Below, piece by piece: positions 8,293-16,100 of a stretch of DNA of 42,971 bases. This DNA is from Agathobacter sp. (GTDB lineage: Bacteria > Bacillota > Clostridia > Lachnospirales > Lachnospiraceae): the NCBI GenBank assembly GCA_017623935.1, contig JAGAOC010000030.1, forward strand, positions 1 through 42,971, given 5' to 3'. The notes under the pieces were generated by a model that saw nothing but the letters and a program-made list of their open reading frames with translations, did no database searches and was not told where the DNA came from. Position 1 is the first letter of the stretch, and every line of letters begins with the position of its first letter. A program made the translations under genes and the position numbers.

Positions 8293-9124
8293 AAGATTCT
8301 CCGGTAGGTGTAGCATTGAAATTCTTTTTATATGCCCGGTAGAACGTAGAGTAGTTACGGAAGCCACATTCATAACAGGCTTCTGTAGCCGGCATACCGC
8401 CATCAATTAACTCTTTTGCCATAAGAAGGCGTTTGGTGGTGAGATAATGACCAATGGTATAGCCTGTCTCTTCTTTGAAGGTGTGCATGAGATAATAGCG
8501 GTTCAAGTAGAAGGTTTCGGATATACGGTCAATAGTTAAATCCTCATTTAAATGAGCATTGATATAATCAATAATAGAAATGATCTTCGGGTTGGCGGAG
8601 GAAGTAGAGATATATTCCACCCCTTCCCGGATCACAGCGCGGTTGAGCTGTACCATGAATTCCAGAAAAAGGATGTCGTGGTACAGCTCATTTGCATATT
8701 CAGTGGAATGGAAAGAAGCTTCCAGTTCCTTAATGACATTGCCCAATTTGGTGGACTGAAAAGCAGGCACTCGAAGAACATGAGACTGGTTCTCGTGAGC
8801 CTGTTTTAAACACAGCCCCAGGTCGTTATTTTCCTGCTGATAAGCCCCTAAAAACTCTCTGGATATGTAAATGATGATCCTCTCATAAGGGGAAGCATCC
8901 TGCCAGATCGGACGGTGCACCTCCCCAGCGTGGATAAACACAATATCGTTTGGAGTGAGATCATAATTCCTGCCCTCAATGCAGTAAGAAATATTTCCCT
9001 TCAAAAAGATCAGGATCTTATGAAAATCATGGTAGTGAAAATCAATTTCCTGTTTTGCCTCGTCATTTAAATGGAACACTTTGAAATTTCCATTTAAATA
9101 TCCCGTTTGTTTATATTCATTCAT
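8264..9124 (-). CDS. AraC-family transcriptional regulator with cupin sensor
   Basis: 286 residues from ATG 9124, preceded by AAAGGTG at 6-nt spacing; an ATG six codons upstream (9142) has no ribosome binding site. The N-terminal half (about 10-110) is a cupin with FHYHDFHK and a later AGEVHRP histidine motif, typical of sugar-sensing AraC regulators. The C-terminal 100 residues carry two helix-turn-helix motifs (DLTIDRISETFYLN and ATEACYECGFRNYSTFYRAYKK). It overlaps the pyrophosphatase 3' end and diverges from dapF. The ligand and targets are not visible; no sugar operon is adjacent. Confidence 0.9.
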   Translation of the reverse strand: MNEYKQTGYLNGNFKVFHLNDEAKQEIDFHYHDFHKILIFLKGNISYCIEGRNYDLTPNDIVFIHAGEVHRPIWQDASPYERIIIYISREFLGAYQQENNDLGLCLKQAHENQSHVLRVPAFQSTKLGNVIKELEASFHSTEYANELYHDILFLEFMVQLNRAVIREGVEYISTSSANPKIISIIDYINAHLNEDLTIDRISETFYLNRYYLMHTFKEETGYTIGHYLTTKRLLMAKELIDGGMPATEACYECGFRNYSTFYRAYKKNFNATPTGESSMNALQGYS

Positions 9125-9194
9125 GGTATGCACCTTTCCCATTTTCTATTTCTATAGGATTCCGGCGGCAATCATTTCGTCGCCGTTTATTCTT

Positions 9195-9223
9195 ATAGTA
9201 CATGGAAAAGGCATTATTTGCAA
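9195..9223 (-). promoter_or_regulatory. Candidate promoter of the AraC gene
   Basis: Minus-strand TTGCAA (9218-9223), 17 nt, TACTAT (9195-9200), 71 nt upstream of the AraC start. Confidence 0.55.
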
Positions 9224-9244
9224 TATGAAATAACACAAAAGAAG

Positions 9245-9273
9245 TATGCATTGGAAAAAGTGCGGAGTATAAT
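9245..9273 (+). promoter_or_regulatory. Candidate dapF-murE promoter
   Basis: A perfect TATAAT at 9268-9273, 38 nt before the dapF ATG. The -35 at 17-nt spacing (TATGCA, 9245-9250) is poor, so either it is weak or an activator helps. Confidence 0.5.
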
Positions 9274-9310
9274 AACAATATACGAAAAAAGATCACAGGG
9301 GGACGAAACT

Positions 9311-10144
9311 ATGAAATTTACAAAAATGCACGGATGTGGCAATGATTATGTATATGTGAATCTGTTTGAGGAAGAGATCAAAGATGTAGCAGCTTTTTCT
9401 ATAAAAGTCAGTGACAGGCACTTTGGGATTGGCTCCGATGGAGTGATCACCATTGGACCATCCGATGTGGCTGATTTTCGCATGAGAATATACAATGCAG
9501 ACGGTTCGGAAGCAGAAATGTGTGGAAATGGAATCCGTTGTGTGGCAAAATATGTATATGACCACAAGCTGACGGATCAGACGGAGATCTCCGTGGAATC
9601 TGGCGCAGGCATCAAATATCTGACCCTTTACGTGGAAAATGGAAAAGTAGCGCAGGTTCGTGTAGATATGGGCGAGCCGATCTTACAGCCAGAGCTGATC
9701 CCGGTAGAAGCAGAGGGAGAGAAGGTCGTAGATGAGCTGATCGAAGCCGCAGGAAAACAGTGGAACATGACTTGTGTTTCCATGGGAAATCCTCATGCCG
9801 TAGTTTTCGTGGATGATGTGGAGAATTTTGAACTGGAAAAATATGGTCCGGCATTTGAAAATCATCCTCGTTTTCCAAAGAGAACTAATACAGAGTTCGT
9901 TCATGTGATCTCAAGAACGGAGGCTTCCATGCGAGTATGGGAGAGAGGTTCTGCGGAGACTTGGGCTTGCGGAACAGGCACCTGTGCCACAGTTATGGCG
10001 TGTATCTTAAATGGATATACCGACAACAAAGTGCTGGTGCATTTACGAGGTGGAGATCTGACCATTGAATATGATGAGAAGACCAATCACATTTTTATGA
10101 CAGGACCGGCTACAGAAGTCTTTGAGGGCGAGATTGAGGAATAA
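9311..10144 (+). CDS. dapF: Diaminopimelate epimerase
   Basis: 277 residues, the normal size. It interconverts LL- and meso-diaminopimelate for lysine synthesis and peptidoglycan, without a cofactor, using two cysteines as acid and base. Both are present: C71 in NADGSEAEMCGNG and C220 in ETWACGTGTC. ATG 9311 follows AGGGGGAC; the N-terminus KFTKMHGCGNDY is the family start, so the longer in-frame extension back to 9218 is rejected. It is first in an operon with murE (23-nt gap), whose enzyme uses its meso-DAP product. Confidence 0.96.
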   Translation: MKFTKMHGCGNDYVYVNLFEEEIKDVAAFSIKVSDRHFGIGSDGVITIGPSDVADFRMRIYNADGSEAEMCGNGIRCVAKYVYDHKLTDQTEISVESGAGIKYLTLYVENGKVAQVRVDMGEPILQPELIPVEAEGEKVVDELIEAAGKQWNMTCVSMGNPHAVVFVDDVENFELEKYGPAFENHPRFPKRTNTEFVHVISRTEASMRVWERGSAETWACGTGTCATVMACILNGYTDNKVLVHLRGGDLTIEYDEKTNHIFMTGPATEVFEGEIEE

Positions 10145-10167
10145 GTCGAAGGAAGAAGGAGAACATT

Positions 10168-11640
10168 ATGCAGATTCAGAAATTAATGGAACATTTGGAT
10201 TATACATTTTTGACAGGAAGTATGGAGACGGAAATCTCTACTCTGGTATATGATTCCAGAAAAGTGGAAAAAGATTCTGTTTTCGTATGTATTTCAGGAA
10301 CGGTGCGGGACGCCCATGATTTTATTCCAGACGTAGTGGAAAAAGGTGCTTCCGTAGTGATCGTGGAAAAAGACGTAGAGTTTTTGCCGGGAGTTACCTA
10401 TATCAAAGTGGATAATAGCAGAAAAGCCTTAGCTTATATGTCTGCGGCTTATTTTGACTATCCAGCCAAGAAATTAAAAACTATTGGAATCACTGGAACC
10501 AAAGGAAAGACCACTACCACCTATATGGTAAAATCCATTTTAGAATCAGCCGGAATGAAGACCGGACTTATCGGAACCATTGAGTCCATCATCGGAGAAA
10601 AACGCACTCCTGCCGCAAATACCACCCCGGAATCCTATCTGCTGCAGCAGCTTTTTGCAGAGATGGTAGAAGCAGGCATGGACGCGGTAGTAATGGAAGT
10701 GTCCTCTCAGGCATTAATGCTTCACCGGGTATCCGGATTTGAATTTGATCTTGGAGTATTTACCAACTTAGAACCAGATCATATCGGCACCAATGAGCAT
10801 AAGGATTTTGATGATTATATGCATTGTAAGAGCCTTCTGTTCCAGCAGTGTAAAAAAGGAATCTTCAACGGAGACAGCGAGCATTTAGAAGGTATTTTAA
10901 AAGGGCATACCTGCGAGGTAGAGACTTTCGGCTACGGCAAAGACAATGATTATGTGGCTGAAAACGTCGCCCTGAAAAAAGACCACGGTGCATTAGGCGT
11001 AAGCTATCATATCTCAGGACTGACGGATTTTGATGTGGAAGTGAATGTGCCTGGAAGTTTCAGTGTATACAATTCTTTGACCGCTATTGCGATCTGTCAT
11101 CATTTTAATGTGCCGGTAGAGAAGATCAAGCAGGCACTTTTAGATGTGAGAGTTAAAGGAAGGATTGAAATCCTGCCAGTAACCAAGCGTTATACTTTAA
11201 TGATCGATTATGCTCACAATGCTATGGCATTAGAAAGCCTTTTGGCTACCTTAAAAGAATACGAACCGGGAAGACTGGTATGCCTCTTCGGTTGTGGTGG
11301 AAACCGTGCCAAATCCAGACGTTACGAAATGGGCGAGGTATCTTCTAAACTGGCAGATCTTACGATCATTACATCGGATAATCCAAGAAACGAAGAGCCA
11401 ATGGATATTATCAATGACATCCTTATTGGAGTGAAAAAAGCGGATGGCGATTACGTGACTATTCCAGACCGAAAAGAAGCCATTGCCTATGCGATGAAAA
11501 ATGCAAAAGATGGCGATATTATCGTTCTGGCTGGAAAAGGACACGAAGATTATCAGGAGATCTGCGGTGTGAAACACCATATGGATGAGCGGGAACTGGT
11601 AGCAGAGATCATTGCAGAAAATCCAGATCTTTCTCTATAA
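10168..11640 (+). CDS. murE: UDP-MurNAc-tripeptide synthetase (Mur ligase)
   Basis: 490 residues. It adds the third amino acid of the peptidoglycan stem to UDP-MurNAc-L-Ala-D-Glu using ATP, in the cytoplasm. The ATP loop GTKGKTT is at 110-116, followed by NTTPES substrate-binding and HNAMALES regions. DNPR at 404-407 is the motif linked to meso-DAP specificity, which agrees with the upstream dapF. ATG 10168 has GGAAGAAGGAG upstream. It is followed by the flavin reductase gene after 28 nt, probably on one transcript. Confidence 0.95.
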   Translation: MQIQKLMEHLDYTFLTGSMETEISTLVYDSRKVEKDSVFVCISGTVRDAHDFIPDVVEKGASVVIVEKDVEFLPGVTYIKVDNSRKALAYMSAAYFDYPAKKLKTIGITGTKGKTTTTYMVKSILESAGMKTGLIGTIESIIGEKRTPAANTTPESYLLQQLFAEMVEAGMDAVVMEVSSQALMLHRVSGFEFDLGVFTNLEPDHIGTNEHKDFDDYMHCKSLLFQQCKKGIFNGDSEHLEGILKGHTCEVETFGYGKDNDYVAENVALKKDHGALGVSYHISGLTDFDVEVNVPGSFSVYNSLTAIAICHHFNVPVEKIKQALLDVRVKGRIEILPVTKRYTLMIDYAHNAMALESLLATLKEYEPGRLVCLFGCGGNRAKSRRYEMGEVSSKLADLTIITSDNPRNEEPMDIINDILIGVKKADGDYVTIPDRKEAIAYAMKNAKDGDIIVLAGKGHEDYQEICGVKHHMDERELVAEIIAENPDLSL

Positions 11641-11668
11641 AATGCGAATAACAATGACAGGAGAAAAA

Positions 11669-12253
11669 ATGGCTAATAACCAATCAAATAAAAAACAATC
11701 CTGGAAACCGGGAAATATGTTAAATCCTGTTCCAGCAGTCATGGTAAGTGTGGCAGATTCCCAAGGAAAGTCCAATATCATTACCGTTGCCTGGGCAGGC
11801 ACCGTATGCACCAATCCTCCTATGGTCTCCATATCCGTAAGGCCGGAGAGATATTCCTATCATATGATAGAAGAAACAGGAGAATTTGTCATAAACCTGA
11901 CCAACGATAAGCTGGTGGAAGCCTGTGATTATTGTGGCGTAGTCAGCGGAAGAGATGTGGATAAGTTTAAGAAAATGAACCTGACGCCTTTTTCCGTGGA
12001 AAATGTGAAAGCACCTGCCATTAGCGAAAGTCCGGTAAATATTGCCTGTCAGGTAGTAAGTAAGCAGGAGTTAGGCAGTCATACTATGTTTTTAGCAAAA
12101 GTAGTGGGAGTGACTGTGGATGAATCCTATATGGATGAGACGGGAAAGTTTCATATTAATGAGACAGGACTGGTCATGTATTCCCATGGAGAGTATTTCC
12201 GATTAGGAGAAAAACTGGGAAAATTCGGTTACAGTATCCAGAAGAAAAAATAA
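11669..12253 (+). CDS. Flavin reductase-like FMN-binding protein
   Basis: 194 residues, split-barrel flavin reductase family: PAVMVSVAD near the N-terminus, then ITVAWAGTVCTNPPMVSISVRP, the FMN-binding region, and a late LGEKLGKFGYS. Members reduce flavin with NAD(P)H or act as small flavoproteins. The specific partner is unknown. ATG 11669 (AGGAG 6 nt upstream) is preferred over ATGs at 11612 and 11654; the first would overlap murE. It is the third gene of the dapF-murE unit, with no obvious link to cell-wall synthesis. Confidence 0.88.
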   Translation: MANNQSNKKQSWKPGNMLNPVPAVMVSVADSQGKSNIITVAWAGTVCTNPPMVSISVRPERYSYHMIEETGEFVINLTNDKLVEACDYCGVVSGRDVDKFKKMNLTPFSVENVKAPAISESPVNIACQVVSKQELGSHTMFLAKVVGVTVDESYMDETGKFHINETGLVMYSHGEYFRLGEKLGKFGYSIQKKK

Positions 12254-12267
12254 TTCATAAAAGAAAA

Positions 12268-12291
12268 GGTTCTATGATTCCGCATAGAACC
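12268..12291 (-). terminator. Hairpin terminator shared by convergent genes
   Basis: A perfect 9-bp stem GGTTCTATG/CATAGAACC with 6-nt loop. On the minus strand it is followed at once by TTTTCTTTT, so it mainly terminates the transglycosylase gene, whose stop codon lies in the stem. On the plus strand the T7 run begins 9 nt beyond the stem, so it may also help end the murE unit. Confidence 0.7.
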
Positions 12292-13354
12292 CAAGAACTT
12301 TTTTTACATAATTGGCAGCGGATGTCGGAATACCGCCACAACGGTCTACGGCACCGCTTCCTGCATTATATGCAGCAAGAGCAAGGCTCAAGTCTCCATC
12401 ATATTTCTCAAGGTGGCTGGCAATGACGCTGGCACCTCCCATAATATTATCATGCGCATCATAAGCATCTGAAATTCCTAATTCTTCAGCAACAAAAGGC
12501 ATTAACTGCATAACTCCCATGGCACCGGAACTGCTGGTAGCACTTGGATCAAAATTGGATTCGGTCTTGGCAATCGCCTTTAATAAATTGATATCCACCT
12601 GATATTTCTCGGCAGCCTCTAAAAAATAGGATTCCAGTTCCGTAGAACAGATCAGGTTCTTAGCTGTGCTGGATATCAGATTAGCTGAACCACTAGAGGT
12701 TACTGCAGAAGGATTAGCAGAGTCAGAAGCTGTGGCACTCTCAGAAGCAGTGCTTGAGTTGTCTGAATCAGAAGCAGTGGTACTCTCAGTAGAAGCAGCA
12801 CTAGAGTTATCGGTGCCGGAAATGCCAGTTTCAGCAGCGCTGCTGGATGTATCTGTGCCAGAAACACCAGTATTAGCGGAAGAAGTCGCACTGGATGCGT
12901 CTGTACCAGAAGCAGTGGTACTTCCAGTAGAAGCAGTGTTAGAGCTGTCTGTGTCAGAAACGCTAGTATTTTCCGTAGAACCTGTGCTAGAGGTATCTGA
13001 GTCAGAAGTTCCTGTACTCTCAGAAGTAGTTGTTGTTGTGTAGCCGGCAGCCTGTAAAATAGCGGTAGCGGCTTCTGATCCTGACATGGAATCAGATGAG
13101 TCTGCATAGTCTGCCATAACATTTCCAATGGCCTGTAGATCGGTACGACCACTGCGGCTTAAAACAGCAGCAGCTTCAAAAGCAGCCTTCTTATCCCCGG
13201 ATAATACGGTATCCACGGAGAGAGCGGTGATGGCTTTCTTAGCGGCAGTTAACTGAGTGTTAAAATCTGCGTCACTTTTTGTAGCGTAGCTGGTAGTGCT
13301 GTTTGCGTAATCTGCTGTTTCTGTATCTATATAAGGTGTAATGTTGATTTTCAT
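12272..13354 (-). CDS. Lytic transglycosylase (SLT/GH23) with unknown N-terminal domain and Ser/Thr-rich linker
   Basis: 360 residues. The last 130 form an SLT domain that cleaves MurNAc-GlcNAc bonds to 1,6-anhydro products: catalytic Glu at about 265 in AIAKTESNFDP, then SSSGAMGVMQLMP and ALAAYNAGSGAV. Residues 107-228 are a low-complexity Ser/Thr/Asp linker with GTD.SS-type repeats. Residues 1-105 form an alanine-rich helical domain not recognised. There is no signal peptide or membrane segment at the N-terminus (MKINITPYIDTETADYANS), odd for a wall enzyme. RBS AGAGAGG is 8 nt from ATG 13354. It faces lysA across a 164-bp divergent spacer. Confidence 0.88.
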   Translation of the reverse strand: MKINITPYIDTETADYANSTTSYATKSDADFNTQLTAAKKAITALSVDTVLSGDKKAAFEAAAVLSRSGRTDLQAIGNVMADYADSSDSMSGSEAATAILQAAGYTTTTTSESTGTSDSDTSSTGSTENTSVSDTDSSNTASTGSTTASGTDASSATSSANTGVSGTDTSSSAAETGISGTDNSSAASTESTTASDSDNSSTASESATASDSANPSAVTSSGSANLISSTAKNLICSTELESYFLEAAEKYQVDINLLKAIAKTESNFDPSATSSSGAMGVMQLMPFVAEELGISDAYDAHDNIMGGASVIASHLEKYDGDLSLALAAYNAGSGAVDRCGGIPTSAANYVKKVLGFYAES

Positions 13355-13518
13355 ATGTATATTCCTCTCTGCGAAGACTATTCTACAGTTTTTTTATCGG
13401 CATGTCCAGAAAAAAGTTTACTGGAAAAAGAAAAATCCCTTGAATTTCAAAAGAACTTGGTGTAAGGTAGGCTACATAGTGTAATATCGCAAGAACTAGA
13501 AGTACAAGGAGACAAACT

Positions 13519-14787
13519 ATGAAAAAAATACCATTTGTGACAAAAGAACAGGTTGAAGAAATGGTAAAGACTTTTCCAACACCATTTCATTTATATGATG
13601 AGGCAGGAATCCGCAAGAATGCTCAGGCAGTAAAAGACGCCTTTTCCTGGAATCCGGGCTTCCGTGAATATTTTGCAGTAAAAGCAACTCCAAATCCATT
13701 TATCTTAAAGATCTTAAAAGATTATGATTTTGGATGTGACTGCTCTTCTTATACAGAGTTATTAATGTCTGACGCTTGTGGATTTGATGGAAAACATATC
13801 ATGTTCTCTTCTAATGATACACCAGCAGAAGATTTCAAATTAGCAGCGAAATTAGGAGCTATCATCAATCTGGATGATTTTACTCATATCCAGTTCTTAG
13901 AGGATACCATTGGATATATTCCTGAGACCATCAGCTGCCGTTACAACCCAGGCGGAGTCTTTGAATTAAGTAATGGAATCATGGACAACCCTGGAGATTC
14001 CAAGTACGGAATGACCAAGGATCAGCTGATCGAAGCATTTAAGATCTTAAAATCCAAAGGAGCAAAATACTTTGGTGTTCATGCTTTCCTTGCCAGCAAC
14101 ACCGTAACTAACGAATATTACCCAACTTTGGCAAAACAGTTATTTGAACTGGTAGTAGAGATCAAAGAGAAGACCGGCTGTGACGTAAAATTTGTAAACC
14201 TTTCAGGTGGTGTTGGAATTCCTTATACACCAGACAAAGAGCCAAACGATATCGCTGTTATCGGTGATGGCGTTCATAAAGCATTTGATGAAGTATTAGT
14301 TCCAGCGGGAATGGGAGATGTATCTATCTTCTGTGAAATGGGACGTTTTATGCTGGCTCCATATGGTTGTGTAGTAACTAAGGCAATTCATGAGAAGCAC
14401 ATCTACAAAGAGTACATTGGTGTGGATGCCTGCGCTGTAAATTTAATGCGTCCAGCTGTATATGGTTCTTATCACCATATTACCGTCCTTGGAAAAGAAG
14501 ATGCAGAATGTACAGAGACCTATGACGTAGTAGGATCTTTATGTGAGAACTGTGATAAATTTGCCATTGACCGTAAGCTTCCTAAGATCGATATGGGAGA
14601 TTACTTGGTTATCCATGATACAGGAGCACATGGCTTCTCTATGGGATATAACTATAACGGAAAACTTCGTTCCGCAGAGCTTCTCTTACAGGAAGATGGC
14701 AGCGTGAAGATGATCCGCCGTGCAGAGACTCCAAAGGATTACTTTGCAACCTTTGATTGTTTTGAAGAGTTGGGGTTATGTAAATAA
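13519..14787 (+). CDS. lysA: Diaminopimelate decarboxylase
   Basis: 422 residues, a fold-type III PLP enzyme that decarboxylates meso-DAP to L-lysine, the last step of the pathway that shares DAP with dapF/murE nearby. The PLP lysine is K55 in YFAVKATPNP. NLSGGVGIPY forms the phosphate-binding loop, and GSLCENCDKFA carries the active-site Cys. The length is usual. AAGGAGA precedes ATG 13519. The promoter is unclear: TTGGTG (13457) with TAATAT (13482) has a 19-nt spacer. I see no lysine riboswitch in the short leader. Confidence 0.93.
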   Translation: MKKIPFVTKEQVEEMVKTFPTPFHLYDEAGIRKNAQAVKDAFSWNPGFREYFAVKATPNPFILKILKDYDFGCDCSSYTELLMSDACGFDGKHIMFSSNDTPAEDFKLAAKLGAIINLDDFTHIQFLEDTIGYIPETISCRYNPGGVFELSNGIMDNPGDSKYGMTKDQLIEAFKILKSKGAKYFGVHAFLASNTVTNEYYPTLAKQLFELVVEIKEKTGCDVKFVNLSGGVGIPYTPDKEPNDIAVIGDGVHKAFDEVLVPAGMGDVSIFCEMGRFMLAPYGCVVTKAIHEKHIYKEYIGVDACAVNLMRPAVYGSYHHITVLGKEDAECTETYDVVGSLCENCDKFAIDRKLPKIDMGDYLVIHDTGAHGFSMGYNYNGKLRSAELLLQEDGSVKMIRRAETPKDYFATFDCFEELGLCK

Positions 14788-14806
14788 TAAATACTTTATT
14801 GTTGAG

Positions 14807-14953
14807 ATGTTAGAGAATTTGAAAGCCTATGCAGGAGAAACTATCAAACCAGATGATTGGGATTTGGCGATGATTGAGCAAGCCCGGCAGGAAAATGATG
14901 GAGTAACAGTTACGCTTGATGAATTAGCACACGAGCTGGAGATTGAGCTATGA
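14807..14953 (+). CDS. Small acidic protein of unknown function
   Basis: 48 residues, 19 nt after lysA and before a strong terminator, so co-transcribed if real. The sequence is acidic, with DDWDLAMIEQARQENDG and VTVTLDELAHELEIEL. This pattern resembles C-terminal parts of small antitoxin-like or Phd/RelB-adjacent proteins, and it may be a truncated remnant. The upstream Shine-Dalgarno (TTGAG) is poor. A longer reading frame extends back into lysA without a better start. Confidence 0.45.
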   Translation: MLENLKAYAGETIKPDDWDLAMIEQARQENDGVTVTLDELAHELEIEL

Positions 14954-15001
14954 TGTATAAAATTCCCTGAAGTGAGGTACACTCAAAAGAATGTTTTTTA
15001 T

Positions 15002-15040
15002 TGCGTAACAGATTTTTACGTCTGTTACGCATTTGTTGTT
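15002..15040 (+). terminator. Terminator of the lysA transcript
   Basis: A perfect 11-bp stem TGCGTAACAGA/TCTGTTACGCA with 8-nt loop, followed by TTTGTTGTTT. Confidence 0.8.
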
Positions 15041-15097
15041 TATTAGGAATTTTTTCAGATAATAAAAAGTGTCCTATACGGAACTGTCAGATGCTGG

Positions 15098-15643
15098 TTA
15101 TTCCAGCAGTTCTGAAATATTGATATTTAGATCTCCGTAAATGCCTACGGTAATGTCCTGTTGAAAAGAAAAGATAACAGGAGCGGCGTCTTCCTCGTAT
15201 CGATAGACAGTGGTGCGTTCTTTCTCCGGATCGACGATCCAGTATTCCCGTACTCCGCAATCAGAATAGAGAGTGTTCTTTCTGGAATAATCCATTTTGC
15301 GGCTACTAGGAGAGACCACCTCGATCACAAGGTCAGGTGCACCATTACACCCCTTATCGTTGAGTTTATTCTTATCACAGATAACAGATAGATCAGGTTC
15401 TACATAAGTCTCATTATCTTCTTTTAAGAAAACTGCAAAAGGAGCGGGATAAACTTCGCAAAGCCCCTTTTTGGCGTCAATATAGTTTGAGATCTTCTGA
15501 GAAAGACGGTTAATGAGCTTTTGATGGATCCTGCTTGGTGGAGCCATATCATAGACGACTCCATCGATCAGTTCTGCTCGTTGACCTTCCGGTAATGAGT
15601 AGATATAGTCAATAGTTTGATTATCAGATTTTAGTAAAGGCAT
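15098..15643 (-). CDS. Uma2-family (DUF820) PD-(D/E)XK nuclease-like protein
   Basis: 181 residues. The Uma2 fold is a restriction-endonuclease-like core whose biological role is mostly unknown; it is often found in many copies and near mobile or toxin-like genes. Core motifs are RAELIDGVVYDM (N-terminal Glu), YVEPDLSVICD (catalytic Asp) and PDLVIEVVSPSS (E-x-V), then YWIVDPEKE. These acidic residues look intact. ATG 15643 follows AAGGGGGT. It is monocistronic and faces lysA convergently. Confidence 0.88.
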   Translation of the reverse strand: MPLLKSDNQTIDYIYSLPEGQRAELIDGVVYDMAPPSRIHQKLINRLSQKISNYIDAKKGLCEVYPAPFAVFLKEDNETYVEPDLSVICDKNKLNDKGCNGAPDLVIEVVSPSSRKMDYSRKNTLYSDCGVREYWIVDPEKERTTVYRYEEDAAPVIFSFQQDITVGIYGDLNINISELLE

Positions 15644-15711
15644 GGTAGATACCCCCTTTTATTGAATTCTCTAATATTTTAAGAAGAGAATCTTTCTAAG
15701 ATTAGGATAAC

Positions 15712-15755
15712 AAAAAAGCCCCAGAATATCAATGTTAATTGAGATTACTAGGACT
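15712..15755 (-). terminator. Terminator downstream of tRNA-Leu
   Basis: On the minus strand, AGTCCTAG pairs with CTGGGGCT (two G-U pairs), enclosing a small TCAAT/ATTGA stem, followed by T6. Confidence 0.65.
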
Positions 15756-15763
15756 TTTAACAG

Positions 15764-15846
15764 TGCCGGCAGTGGGACTTGAACCCACACGTGGTTACCC
15801 ACAACAGATTTTGAGTCTGCATCGTCTGCCATTCCGACATGCCGGC
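15764..15846 (-). tRNA. tRNA-Leu (anticodon CAA)
   Basis: 83 nt on the minus strand. Acceptor GCCGGCA (15840-15846) pairs with TGCCGGC (15765-15771), with discriminator A at 15764. D stem TCG/CGA, anticodon arm GCAGA-CTCAAAA-TCTGT (anticodon CAA, codon TTG), a long class II variable arm as in Leu, and T arm GTGGGTTCAAGTCCCAC. CCA is not encoded. Confidence 0.95.
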
Positions 15847-16100
15847 ATTTCTTCAACAAATGATATTCTAGCATATGAAGTAAGAGTTTGCAACTATTAA
15901 TTTTTTTTGATGCTATATATGGAAAAAATTTTTTTTGATTATTTTTTGACAGATGTTGCATTTATGCCGGTTTAATCGGCAAAAACTCCAATTTTTTTCG
16001 ATAAATTACAATAAATTTGTGGATTATTTTTTGTATATGCTTTATAATAAAACATATATATTGTTGACTTGTAGTATATCGTAAACATTGGGGGATTCTA

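Noticed and set aside
12666-13043. Open frame of 125 codons on the plus strand rich in Val, Glu and Ser
   Set aside because: It is the antisense shadow of the low-complexity linker of the transglycosylase, with no ribosome binding site.
13355-13518. Lysine riboswitch upstream of lysA
   Set aside because: The spacer is too short and contains no terminator or conserved riboswitch core.
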